Shown piece by piece: positions 56,776 to 64,000 of a stretch of DNA of 64,000 nt. The DNA lies in assembly GCF_004771005.1 (NCBI RefSeq), contig NZ_RQHV01000061.1, positions 186,001-250,000 of the forward strand, read 5' to 3'. The stretch's first letter is position 1; every line of letters begins with the position of its first letter. Position numbers and translations under genes: made by a program. The notes below the pieces were generated by a model. The model saw nothing but the letters and a program-made list of their open reading frames with translations, made no database searches and was not told where the DNA came from. This stretch comes from Leptospira ilyithenensis (GTDB taxonomy: Bacteria; Spirochaetota; Leptospiria; Leptospirales; Leptospiraceae).

Positions 56776-58377
56776 ATGACCAAACCAAAATTACTTTCAC
56801 GATTTCATAAAAAAACTGCAAAAACTTTGCTGACTACGGATCATATTGACTGTTTGCTTTCCGCAAAACATGGGTTAGAGAGAGAGTCTCTTCGGGTTGA
56901 CTCCAAGGGAAATATTTCTAAAAAAAATCATCCTGAGGCTTTGGGATCGGCTCTGGTTCATCCTCTGATCAAAACCGATTTTGCAGAACCGCAGATAGAA
57001 TACGCTACGGAAGCACGTAAAAGTATTCCTGACACCTTGCGTGAGTTAACCGAATTACACGCATTTACACTGCGCAAATTGGAAAAAGAAACTCTTTGGC
57101 CTTTCAGTATGCCTAGTCCTCTACCTAAAGATAGTGAAATTCCTCTTGGAATGTACGGAACAAGCAAAGAAGGCAGAAAAAAAAACATCTATAGAAGGGG
57201 ACTTGGATTTCGTTATGGAAGAAAGATGCAAACCATTTCCGGAGTGCATTACAATCTCTCCTTTGACAAGTGTTTGCTCGGAAAACTTTCCGAAATCCGT
57301 TATAAAAAACCTTTGGGAAAAGAAACTCAAAGCCAGATCTACTTTGATACGATTCGGAATTTTAACCGACTCTCTCCCGCGTTACTTTATCTTTTTGGAG
57401 CTTCCAGTCTGATTGATGAATCTTTTATAAAACCTGGAAAAGAATTTAAAAAACTGGATAAAAAAACCTATAACGCTCCCTTTGCTACGACTCTTCGTCT
57501 ATCTAATATCGGTTATACGAGTGAAGTGCAGGCAAAATTTCCCATTTCCGTCAACTCATTGAATGATTATATAATCGATATGTGCAAAGCGGTATCCAAA
57601 CCTTATCTGGGTTATAAAAAATATTCCGTAAAACCGGAAAACCAATTGAACGACCATTATCTGCAAATAGAAAACGAATTCTATTCTTTGGTTCGTCCGA
57701 AGCAGGTTCCTCACGGGGAAGAAAGGGTTTTGGACGCTCTTATGGAACGGGGAGTCGAGTATTTGGAGATTCGGCTTTTAGACCTGGATCCTTTTTCTCC
57801 GATCGGTGTGGAAGAGAACGGGCTCTATTTCATTCACATGCTACTCCTGTATTGTCTGCTTTCCGATTCTCCTGCAGCGGATAAAAAAGAGATCAGGATT
57901 TGGAGATCCAATCAAGAAAAAACAACCTGGCAGGGTAGAAAGCCGAATACTTCCATTCAATTCCTAGGAGAGACTTGGAATTTACACGAGTTTATTTATC
58001 AATTGTTAGCCGAGTTACAACCATTAGCTGATTTGTTGGATAAAAACGATACTGAGAACGGACCCTACTCCAAAGCTTGGGAAGTTCAATGGGAAAAATG
58101 GAATGATTCTTCTTTACTTTCCTCTTCCGTTTCAGAGTTGGATTTAAAAATCAATAAGATGAGCTTTCATGAATTCGGATTGAAACTTTCTGCAAGTCAT
58201 AGCCAATTTCTAAGAGAGTATCCTTTGAGAAGTGAGAAAATGGAATACTTTGAAGCATTGGCAAAAGAATCCTTGGAAGAACAGAAACATATGGAAAATC
58301 TGGAAGGTTCTCATTTGAAGAAAAACCAAAAACCCATCCAATTAAAACCGCTAAATATTTGTTCTGTGAGTGTTTAG
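56776..58377 (+). CDS. gshA: Glutamate-cysteine ligase GshA
   Basis: 533 residues, E. coli-type GCL. KHGLERESLRVDSKG near residues 31-45, IEYATE, WPFSMPSPLP, SGVHYNLSF and YLEIRLLDLDPFSPIGV match the family. First step of glutathione synthesis. Followed directly by an ATP-grasp gene, an arrangement that looks like a split GshAB. Confidence 0.93.
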   Translation: MTKPKLLSRFHKKTAKTLLTTDHIDCLLSAKHGLERESLRVDSKGNISKKNHPEALGSALVHPLIKTDFAEPQIEYATEARKSIPDTLRELTELHAFTLRKLEKETLWPFSMPSPLPKDSEIPLGMYGTSKEGRKKNIYRRGLGFRYGRKMQTISGVHYNLSFDKCLLGKLSEIRYKKPLGKETQSQIYFDTIRNFNRLSPALLYLFGASSLIDESFIKPGKEFKKLDKKTYNAPFATTLRLSNIGYTSEVQAKFPISVNSLNDYIIDMCKAVSKPYLGYKKYSVKPENQLNDHYLQIENEFYSLVRPKQVPHGEERVLDALMERGVEYLEIRLLDLDPFSPIGVEENGLYFIHMLLLYCLLSDSPAADKKEIRIWRSNQEKTTWQGRKPNTSIQFLGETWNLHEFIYQLLAELQPLADLLDKNDTENGPYSKAWEVQWEKWNDSSLLSSSVSELDLKINKMSFHEFGLKLSASHSQFLREYPLRSEKMEYFEALAKESLEEQKHMENLEGSHLKKNQKPIQLKPLNICSVSV

Positions 58378-59381
58378 TGGATTCTTTCGCATTACCCAAA
58401 GGTTATGAAGATCTCGAAATATCCACCCAAATCATCATTAGGGATGCAATTTCTAGAAAGATAGAAGTGGAGATCATTGACAGGGGTGAAAATTTTCTAA
58501 GATTAAAACAGGGAAATCATACTGAATTTATAAAAGAAGCAAGTAAAACCAGGCTCGATAGTCTAATGAGTTATCTGGTGATGGAGAATAAAATCGCCTC
58601 CAAACTGGTTCTATCGGAAAAAAACATCAGAGTCCCCATCGGAAGAAATTATTCAAATTTGGAATCCGCTCTCGCTGATTTTAATACCTTTCAAGATAGA
58701 AAAAAAGTAATCAAACCGGCGACTACCAATTTCGGAATCGGGATAGGGATTTCTCCAGTCGGAGACAGTTTTGAAAGTTTTAAAATCTTTGTAGAAAGAG
58801 CCCTTTCTTACTCTTCTTCCGTCATCATAGAAGAATTCATCGAAGGGCCGGAGTATCGTTTTTTAGTATTAGGTGATGAAGTGGTTGCGGTTTGTAACAG
58901 AGTTCCTGCGAATGTTAGGGGGGATGGAAAATCCTCTATTTCGGATTTGGTTGCAAAGAAAAATGATGATCCGAGAAGAGGGGAAGGTCACAAAACTGCA
59001 TTGGAAAAAATCCAAATGACTGAAATTGAAAAGGAAATACTCCAGAGCCAAGGTTTGGATTTTAGTTCCGTGCTTCCTTTAGGCGTTACTGCTTACTTAC
59101 GAAAAAATTCCAATATATCGACCGGTGGAGACTCCGTGGATTTTACCGATATGGTGCATCCTGATTTTAAGAAGATTGCTTTGGATTCTGCCCGTGCGGC
59201 CGGTGCGACGATTTGTGGAGTGGATATTATATCGAGTCAGATTGAAAAGAAACCGGATCTCGATACTTTTGCGGTTCTTGAGATCAATTTTAATCCTGTT
59301 CTTTACATTCATGAATTTCCCTATATGGGAACACCACGAACTGTAGGATCGAAGATCCTTGATTTACTCGGGTTTGATTAG
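58377..59381 (+). CDS. ATP-grasp ligase, GshB-like (GshAB C-terminal type)
   Basis: 334 residues from a GTG at 58377 that overlaps the gshA stop (TAGTG). A TTG at 58359 is an alternative. The ATP-grasp core is clear: KPATTNFGIGIGIS, IIEEFIEGPEYRFLVLGDEVVAV, NRVPANVRGDGKSSI and the end FAVLEINFNPVLYIHEFPYMG. This resembles the C-terminal half of bifunctional GshAB and cyanophycin-synthetase ATP-grasp domains, not E. coli GshB. Inferred role: adding glycine to gamma-glutamylcysteine. Confidence 0.85.
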   Translation: MDSFALPKGYEDLEISTQIIIRDAISRKIEVEIIDRGENFLRLKQGNHTEFIKEASKTRLDSLMSYLVMENKIASKLVLSEKNIRVPIGRNYSNLESALADFNTFQDRKKVIKPATTNFGIGIGISPVGDSFESFKIFVERALSYSSSVIIEEFIEGPEYRFLVLGDEVVAVCNRVPANVRGDGKSSISDLVAKKNDDPRRGEGHKTALEKIQMTEIEKEILQSQGLDFSSVLPLGVTAYLRKNSNISTGGDSVDFTDMVHPDFKKIALDSARAAGATICGVDIISSQIEKKPDLDTFAVLEINFNPVLYIHEFPYMGTPRTVGSKILDLLGFD

Positions 59382-59620
59382 GAATATTTCTTTTGCAAGT
59401 AGGTGATGATATCATCCGACTCGTACATCTTGGTATCTCCGTCTACTAGGAAGGGAACTTGAGACATGCCTCCGAGACTGACTACTTCTTCACGTCCTTT
59501 GGTGCCTCGGGATGCTTCCACCAGAACGAAGTCTTTATTTTCAGCTAGCCCTAGATTTTTCATTGTCCTTATTACCATTTGGCAATAAGGACAAGTTGCA
59601 TACTGATAGAGCCGAAGCAT
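59378..59620 (-). CDS. Glutaredoxin, dithiol type (CPYC)
   Basis: 80 residues. Active site Cys10-Pro-Tyr-Cys13; the cis-Pro segment GGMSQVPFLVDGD and C-terminal MYESDDIITYLQKKY are glutathione-binding features. It converges with the gshB-like gene (4-base overlap of ends) and is two bases downstream of the CGFS glutaredoxin. Confidence 0.93.
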   Translation of the reverse strand: MLRLYQYATCPYCQMVIRTMKNLGLAENKDFVLVEASRGTKGREEVVSLGGMSQVPFLVDGDTKMYESDDIITYLQKKYS

Positions 59621-59622
59621 AA

Positions 59623-59931
59623 TTAGCCGATTTTTTTGCTAAGTTCACCGGACTGCGCCATTTGCACAGTGATGTCGTGGCCGCCGATAAATTCCCCATT
59701 GATATAAAGTTGAGGAATGGTAGGCCAGTTTGTAAATTCTTTGATCCCTTCTCTTACTTTCATATCCGAGAGTACGTTAAACGATCCAAAATCAACTTGC
59801 AGTTGTTTGAGCACGGTTACGATCCCTGCTGAAAAACCGCATTGTGGCGCATCAGGGGTTCCTTTCATAAACAAAAAAACCTTTTTTGATTTGATCAGGT
59901 CTTCGATTTTGGTTTTTAATTCGCCGTCCAT
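59623..59931 (-). CDS. Monothiol glutaredoxin, Grx4 type (CGFS)
   Basis: 102 residues from the ATG at 59931 with AGGAG upstream; a longer frame from 59964 would overlap bolA. Active site CGFS (Cys31), WPTIPQLYINGEFIGGHDI, all typical. It binds a glutathione-ligated [2Fe-2S] cluster and works with BolA, whose gene lies one base upstream. Confidence 0.95.
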   Translation of the reverse strand: MDGELKTKIEDLIKSKKVFLFMKGTPDAPQCGFSAGIVTVLKQLQVDFGSFNVLSDMKVREGIKEFTNWPTIPQLYINGEFIGGHDITVQMAQSGELSKKIG

Positions 59932-59932
59932 A

Positions 59933-60157
59933 TTATTCACTCCTAGTTTCCAAGCCGAGGGCATGGATCTCCTCTTTTAATTCATCTTTTAATGTTGCGT
60001 ATACCATTCTATGTTGTTCGACCATGGACTTGCCATTGAATCCGGAATAGGTGACTAGCGCTTTGATATGCACTCCGTCTCTGTATGGATCCAAAATTTC
60101 TACCTTTGATCCGGGTAGGCTTGTTTGGATTCTTGATTGGATTTCTTCCAGTGTCAT
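59933..60157 (-). CDS. BolA-family protein (short, IbaG/BolA2-like)
   Basis: 74 residues. VHIKALVTYSGFNGKSMVEQ and HRMVYATLKDEL...EEIHALGLET are the BolA pattern, with the conserved HAL near the end. BolA proteins bind CGFS glutaredoxins through a shared [2Fe-2S] cluster. Its stop precedes the ATG of that glutaredoxin by one base. Confidence 0.93.
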   Translation of the reverse strand: MTLEEIQSRIQTSLPGSKVEILDPYRDGVHIKALVTYSGFNGKSMVEQHRMVYATLKDELKEEIHALGLETRSE

Positions 60158-60159
60158 GA

Positions 60160-60831
60160 TTAAATTAAACTTCCTAAATAAGAATTATGGTCCTTGATAT
60201 AGCGAATGTAATCTTCCGGGACTTCAGGTAAAACAGAATTCTTTACCGAATCTTTGGAAAGCAAGGTTTTTGACCAAAGAGAAACCTTCGGGAAACTTTC
60301 AAAAAATCTCAAATTGGCTTTGGATTTTTCCAAAAAATCAAAACGCATAAATGCGGGTGCAAAAGAAGTATCGACCAATTGAAATGTTTTGCCGCCGAAA
60401 TAAAGAGAATCGGAAAATCCGTTCGGTAAAATTGCTTCCAACTGGCTGAACTTTGAGTTCAGGTCGGAAAGTTTTTTATCAAACTCCACCTTATCTTTAG
60501 TCAATGTTAGCATATACTGATCCACATTAACGGAACTTGCAAATTCGATCCAGGCACGTTGTTTTGCTTTTTCAATAGGGACCCTTGGGTGCAATGAAGG
60601 AGGATTCACTTCATCCAGATATTCGTTGATCACCGCAGATTCGAAGAGAACATGTTCTCCAAGTTGTAAAACGGGAACTCTTCCTAAAGGAGAAATCTTT
60701 AAAAACCAATCCGGTTTATTTGCAAGGTCAATGTATTTGATTTCATAATCCGCTTTTTTTTCCAAGAGAGTGATAACTGACCTTTGGACAAAAGGGCAAA
60801 GTTTAAAACTGATAAGTGTAGGTTTTTCCAT
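60160..60831 (-). CDS. Glutathione S-transferase family protein
   Basis: 223 residues. N-terminal thioredoxin fold with Cys-Pro-Phe (LCPFVQRSVITLLEKK), SPLGRVPVLQLGEHVLFESAVINEYLDE; the C-terminal part is an all-helical GST domain. The CPF motif is like omega-class/stringent-starvation-like GSTs. Co-oriented between two bolA genes; substrate unknown. Confidence 0.9.
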   Translation of the reverse strand: MEKPTLISFKLCPFVQRSVITLLEKKADYEIKYIDLANKPDWFLKISPLGRVPVLQLGEHVLFESAVINEYLDEVNPPSLHPRVPIEKAKQRAWIEFASSVNVDQYMLTLTKDKVEFDKKLSDLNSKFSQLEAILPNGFSDSLYFGGKTFQLVDTSFAPAFMRFDFLEKSKANLRFFESFPKVSLWSKTLLSKDSVKNSVLPEVPEDYIRYIKDHNSYLGSLI

Positions 60832-60851
60832 ATATATCCATTAGACGGTTT

Positions 60852-61124
60852 CTAGCCTGCGTAACTAGAGTCAATTTCCAAAGCATGCAGTCCGGTTTTC
60901 CATTCTTTTCCAAGGGCTTCGTAGATCAAACGGTGCTGCTCCAGCAAAGTTTTATTTTTGAACAGATCCGAACGAATGTAGATTTTGTAATGAGTTTCTC
61001 CGCTGGGACCCCATCCTGCATGGCCTGCATGAAGGAGGGAATTGTCGATTACCTCAAGTGCAGCAGGTAAAAATGCTTCTTGCAGGATAAGTTGGATTCT
61101 GTCTTTTCTAGCTGCGGATTCCAT
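60852..61124 (-). CDS. BolA-family protein (long, HAGH type)
   Basis: 90 residues. NSLLHAGHAGWGPSGETHYK, LLEQHRLIYEALGKEW and LHALEIDSSYAG are BolA features; the HAGH block marks the longer BolA1-like class, different from the paralogue at 59933. It overlaps the ABC permease gene by 17 bases. Confidence 0.92.
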   Translation of the reverse strand: MESAARKDRIQLILQEAFLPAALEVIDNSLLHAGHAGWGPSGETHYKIYIRSDLFKNKTLLEQHRLIYEALGKEWKTGLHALEIDSSYAG

Positions 61125-61878
61125 AGCCTCTTTCCATAAGTTTTACGTTAAAGATAAATAGAAAAGCCGAGATGATAAAAAGAAGGCTCAACGAAAAAAT
61201 AATACTAACATCACTTATGCCCAGAAATCCGTAACGAAAACTGTTTACCATATAAAGAATCGGGTTTGCATAAGATACGATTTGCCAGAATTCGGGAAGT
61301 CTTTTTACGGAATAAAAAATCCCCCCGAGATAGGTAAGAGGGGTCAATACAAACGTGGGAATGATGGTGACATCATCGAAACTTTTCGCAAAAAGCGAAT
61401 TTAAAAATCCGCCCAAAGAAAATAAAATCGATGTAAGTATGATGGTAACGATGATTACGAATGGATTGTAAATTCGCAAATTAGTAAAAAACATAGATGT
61501 AAGTGTTACTAAAAACCCCACGAACAAACCTCTTACCACACCTCCTAAAGTATAACCCAATACGATTGTATAGGGAGATGTGGGAGAGACCAAAAGTTCT
61601 TCTATGTATTTCATGAACTTGCTGGAATAAAAGGAGGATACTACGTTATTGTAAGAACTGGTAATCACGCTCATCATAATGAGGCCGGGAACTATAAATT
61701 CGATATAAGTGAATTCTCCGATATTACCGATTTGTTTTCCCACCAGTTCTCCAAAGATAAGAAAATAAAGTGCCATCGTGATCACGGGAGGGATCAGGGT
61801 TTGAAGCCAAATCCTGGTGATTCGAATCCATTCCTTACGAACTATTGTTTGTAAGGCGATCAGGTTTTGTTTTAACAT
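61108..61878 (-). CDS. ABC-2 type transporter permease
   Basis: 256 residues, six membrane segments with the ABC-2 motif region FIVPGLIMMSVITSSYNN and LTPLTYLGGIFYSV. It pairs with the ATPase encoded just upstream (1-base overlap). Family members export drugs, polysaccharide or lipid-like compounds; substrate cannot be read here. Confidence 0.93.
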   Translation of the reverse strand: MLKQNLIALQTIVRKEWIRITRIWLQTLIPPVITMALYFLIFGELVGKQIGNIGEFTYIEFIVPGLIMMSVITSSYNNVVSSFYSSKFMKYIEELLVSPTSPYTIVLGYTLGGVVRGLFVGFLVTLTSMFFTNLRIYNPFVIIVTIILTSILFSLGGFLNSLFAKSFDDVTIIPTFVLTPLTYLGGIFYSVKRLPEFWQIVSYANPILYMVNSFRYGFLGISDVSIIFSLSLLFIISAFLFIFNVKLMERGYGIRS

Positions 61879-62810
61879 TAGGAAATTTTCCTTCCTACTA
61901 GATTGATAAATAATTCTTCCAGACGATTTGCCTTATTGCGGAGACTTACGACTTGCAGTTTTTGTTTGGTTAATTCCGAAAACAGATCGTTGATGGATTG
62001 TTTTTTACTGATTTGAACTTCCATTGTCTTTTCATCCGGCCAGCCAAATTGAAATTTTCGGGAAACAGGTTTGGTTTTGGGAACAGATTTCAAATCAATT
62101 AGGAATGTTTCCGAATCCAATCTCTGTAATAGTTTTTTCATGGAAGTGTTTTCTACGATTTTTCCCTGATCAATGATTGCTATGTTTCTGCAAAGAGATT
62201 CCGCCTCTTCCAAGTAATGCGTAGTGAGTATGATTGTTTTTCCTTTGGAGTTGAGTTCAGTCAGGAATTCCCACATGGAACGTCGGACTTCAATATCCAC
62301 TCCTGCGGTCGGTTCATCCAAAATCAGTAAATCCGGTTCGTGAACCAATGCTCGCGCGATCATGAGTCTACGTTTCATTCCCCCGGAAAGTTGGCCGGCC
62401 GGGGATTTTCTTTTTTCGTATAACGAAAGTTTTTCCAGGTAATATTCCGATCTTTCCTTTGCAATCTTCAATGGAATTCCGTAATAACCTGCTTGATTGA
62501 TTATGATCTGGCTTATCGTTTCGAAGATTCCGAAATTGAATTCCTGAGGAACGATTCCAAGATAGGTTTTTGCTTTTTCCTGTTCTTCATCTATGTCGAG
62601 TCCGAAGATTTTCACCTTTCCTTTCGATTTTGTAATGAGAGAACTTAAGATTCCTATGACCGTGGATTTTCCTGCACCATTGGGACCTAGGAGTGCGAAA
62701 AAATCCCCTTTCTCTACTTTTAAATCTACTGAGTTCAATGCTTTCACACCTGTCTTGTAGGTTTTTTCCAAACCTTGGATGTCGATTGCATACGTTTCGT
62801 TTGATTTCAT
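61878..62810 (-). CDS. ABC-2 type transporter ATPase
   Basis: 310 residues. Walker A GPNGAGKST (about 38-46), signature LSGGMKRRLMIARAL, Walker B LLILDEPTAGVD and switch His (TTHYLEEAE). C-terminal 70 residues are a helical tail typical of DrrA/NodI-like subunits. Forms one exporter with the next gene. Confidence 0.94.
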   Translation of the reverse strand: MKSNETYAIDIQGLEKTYKTGVKALNSVDLKVEKGDFFALLGPNGAGKSTVIGILSSLITKSKGKVKIFGLDIDEEQEKAKTYLGIVPQEFNFGIFETISQIIINQAGYYGIPLKIAKERSEYYLEKLSLYEKRKSPAGQLSGGMKRRLMIARALVHEPDLLILDEPTAGVDIEVRRSMWEFLTELNSKGKTIILTTHYLEEAESLCRNIAIIDQGKIVENTSMKKLLQRLDSETFLIDLKSVPKTKPVSRKFQFGWPDEKTMEVQISKKQSINDLFSELTKQKLQVVSLRNKANRLEELFINLVGRKIS

Positions 62811-62815
62811 GTTTG

Positions 62816-63847
62816 TTATTTGCCTACTAGTTTTCGTGTTAGGTGGTGCGTCGGATAAAGATGCCTTCTGCCGGATTTGCGAAGTAATTTTTGTTCTTCG
62901 GTAGGAAGCTTTGCGATGGATTTACATTCTTCGGAGCAACAGTTTTCCATTTTTTCCTGACAAGAAGGGCATTGAACGAATAATACATGGCATCCTAAAT
63001 TGGCGCAGTTGGCATGTCTATCGGAAGGATTTCCGCATTGATAGCAAACGGTAAGAATATCCGAAGTGATTTTTTCTCCCAATCGATCATCAAATACGAA
63101 GTTTTTTCCTTTGAACTTGGACTGTAACCCTCGTTCTTCGATCTCTTTTGCATACGAAATAATTCCGCCTCTGAGTTGATGGACTTTTTCAAATCCTTTG
63201 TGTTTCAAATAGGCACTTGCTTTTTCACAACGGATTCCTCCGGTGCAATAGAGTAGGATTTTTTTGTCTTTTTCTTCTTTTAAAATATCTTCTACCATCG
63301 GTAGTTCTTCCCGAAAGGTTCCTGCGTCGGGGAGAATTGCATTTTCGAAATGACCGACCTCCGATTCGTAATTGTTTCGCATATCTACAATGATGACACC
63401 AGGTTCATCAAGTGTTTTGTGAAATTCCAAAGGAGATAAGTGGGTTCCCACATCGGATGCGTTGAATGTAGAATCGTCCAGTCCGTCAGCAACTACCTTG
63501 TTTTTAACTTTGATGGCAAGCTTCAAAAAAGATTCTTTTTTATCTTCCACAGCATCATTAAAATAAATTCCTGATAGTTCGGGAATGGAATCAATGAGTG
63601 TTCTTAAACGTCCATATTCATCTACTGGAACGGAGACTTGTGCATTGATACCTTCATGAGCGAGATAGATTCTTCCCAATGTTCCGAGTTCAAACAAAGA
63701 TTCATACAGAGAATCTCTGAATTCTTTAGGGTTCCCAATTAGAACGTATCTGTAAAAAGAAAGAACTCTTCTTTCTCTAGGGTCGGAAAGCACCTGTTTT
63801 AATAATGTTTCTTTGTCGTAACGGTTGCAGAGTTGTTTTTTAGACAT
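62816..63847 (-). CDS. trhO: tRNA uridine(34) hydroxylase TrhO (YceA)
   Basis: 343 residues. N-terminal acylphosphatase-like part (LAHEGINAQVSV), central rhodanese domain with catalytic Cys201 in YCTGGIRCEKA, and a C-terminal Cys-rich zinc-type region (CYQCG...CPSCQ...CCSEEC). Makes 5-hydroxyuridine at wobble U34. Its ATG overlaps the stop of the upstream gene by one base (TAATG). Confidence 0.93.
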   Translation of the reverse strand: MSKKQLCNRYDKETLLKQVLSDPRERRVLSFYRYVLIGNPKEFRDSLYESLFELGTLGRIYLAHEGINAQVSVPVDEYGRLRTLIDSIPELSGIYFNDAVEDKKESFLKLAIKVKNKVVADGLDDSTFNASDVGTHLSPLEFHKTLDEPGVIIVDMRNNYESEVGHFENAILPDAGTFREELPMVEDILKEEKDKKILLYCTGGIRCEKASAYLKHKGFEKVHQLRGGIISYAKEIEERGLQSKFKGKNFVFDDRLGEKITSDILTVCYQCGNPSDRHANCANLGCHVLFVQCPSCQEKMENCCSEECKSIAKLPTEEQKLLRKSGRRHLYPTHHLTRKLVGK

Positions 63848-64000
63848 TAGTATCCCTTCTCTTTGATACGTTCTTCTTTTGCTTTACGAAATGCATTTCT
63901 TACGATTTCAGGCAGTGCCGGATGTATATAGATCATTCTTAACATCTGATCCAAGTTAGCTTTTAGACTCATCGCCAAAATCAATTGGTGGATCATGTCG
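63847..64000 (-). CDS. 3' end of a pyridine nucleotide-disulfide oxidoreductase (partial)
   Basis: The last 50 residues are visible: DMIHQLILAMSLKANLDQML, then RMIYIHPALPEIVRNAFRKA and so on to GY. This is the C-terminal dimerisation end (IHPALPE matches the HP.L.E motif) of lipoamide dehydrogenase/mercuric reductase-like flavoproteins. The stop TAA overlaps the trhO ATG. The gene starts outside the window, so its exact enzyme class is unknown. Confidence 0.75.
   Translation of the reverse strand, partial: DMIHQLILAMSLKANLDQMLRMIYIHPALPEIVRNAFRKAKEERIKEKGY

Overview
This window comes from a spirochaete of the genus Leptospira or a very close relative, probably a saprophytic or environmental lineage rather than one I can name. 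The evidence is the tRNA-Trp/secE/nusG/rplKAJL/rpoBC/str/S10/spc/alpha super-cluster in one direction, an RpoB with Asn where E. coli has Ser531, lipoprotein-like and TPR export proteins of leptospiral style, moderate G+C (about 40%, estimated by eye), and Lys/Glu-rich proteins. No rRNA, phage, IS, transposase or CRISPR array was seen.

Layout. (1) 1-316: 5' part of an unknown gene leaving the window on the minus strand. (2) 450-11763: a promoter, tRNA-Thr, tRNA-Trp, secE, nusG, rplK-A-J-L, an attenuator-like hairpin, then rpoB and rpoC. (3) 11880-15955: rpsL, rpsG, a strong terminator, a divergent EF-G-like gene where fusA normally sits, and tuf. (4) 15961-30432: the S10-spc-alpha ribosomal operons with secY, adk, infA (CTG start), rpmJ and rpoA, closed by a terminator shared by converging genes. 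(5) 30539-37005: a fused glycerol-3-phosphate acyltransferase/dehydrogenase, hisZ-purA, tRNA-Lys, tRNA-Glu, a DUF2400 gene and HMG-CoA lyase. (6) 37080-43074: an orphan ABC ATPase, an ABC-F protein, a Tgt-MnmC-like fusion, a small protein, a GC-rich structured element and a TPR protein. (7) 43083-50678: ccmABC (cytochrome c maturation), a REC-PP2C regulator, purC-purS-purQ, glgC and an EAL-domain phosphodiesterase. (8) 50774-59381: sufC-sufD-Rieske-sufS-sufU-sufT-ggt-gshA-gshB-like, nearly continuous with tiny gaps or overlaps. (9) 59378-64000, minus strand: dithiol glutaredoxin, CGFS glutaredoxin, BolA, a GST, a second BolA, an ABC-2 exporter pair, trhO and the 3' end of a flavin disulfide oxidoreductase.

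How it works together. The first half is transcription/translation machinery. The second half is metabolic. Its most coherent part is a 10-kb iron-sulfur and glutathione island (50.7-61.1 kb) in which Suf assembly, glutathione synthesis and turnover, and the Grx4-BolA [2Fe-2S] carrier system converge. Three items deal with tRNA wobble chemistry: the Tgt-MnmC fusion, TrhO, and the tRNA-Lys(UUU)/tRNA-Glu(UUC) pair.

Most notable: two unusual domain fusions (GPAT+GpsA; Tgt+MnmC-like methyltransferase), the EF-G-like protein in the str operon, the CTG start of infA, a sequestering inverted repeat in front of the suf operon, and an unexplained GC-rich folded element at about 41.93-42.02 kb.
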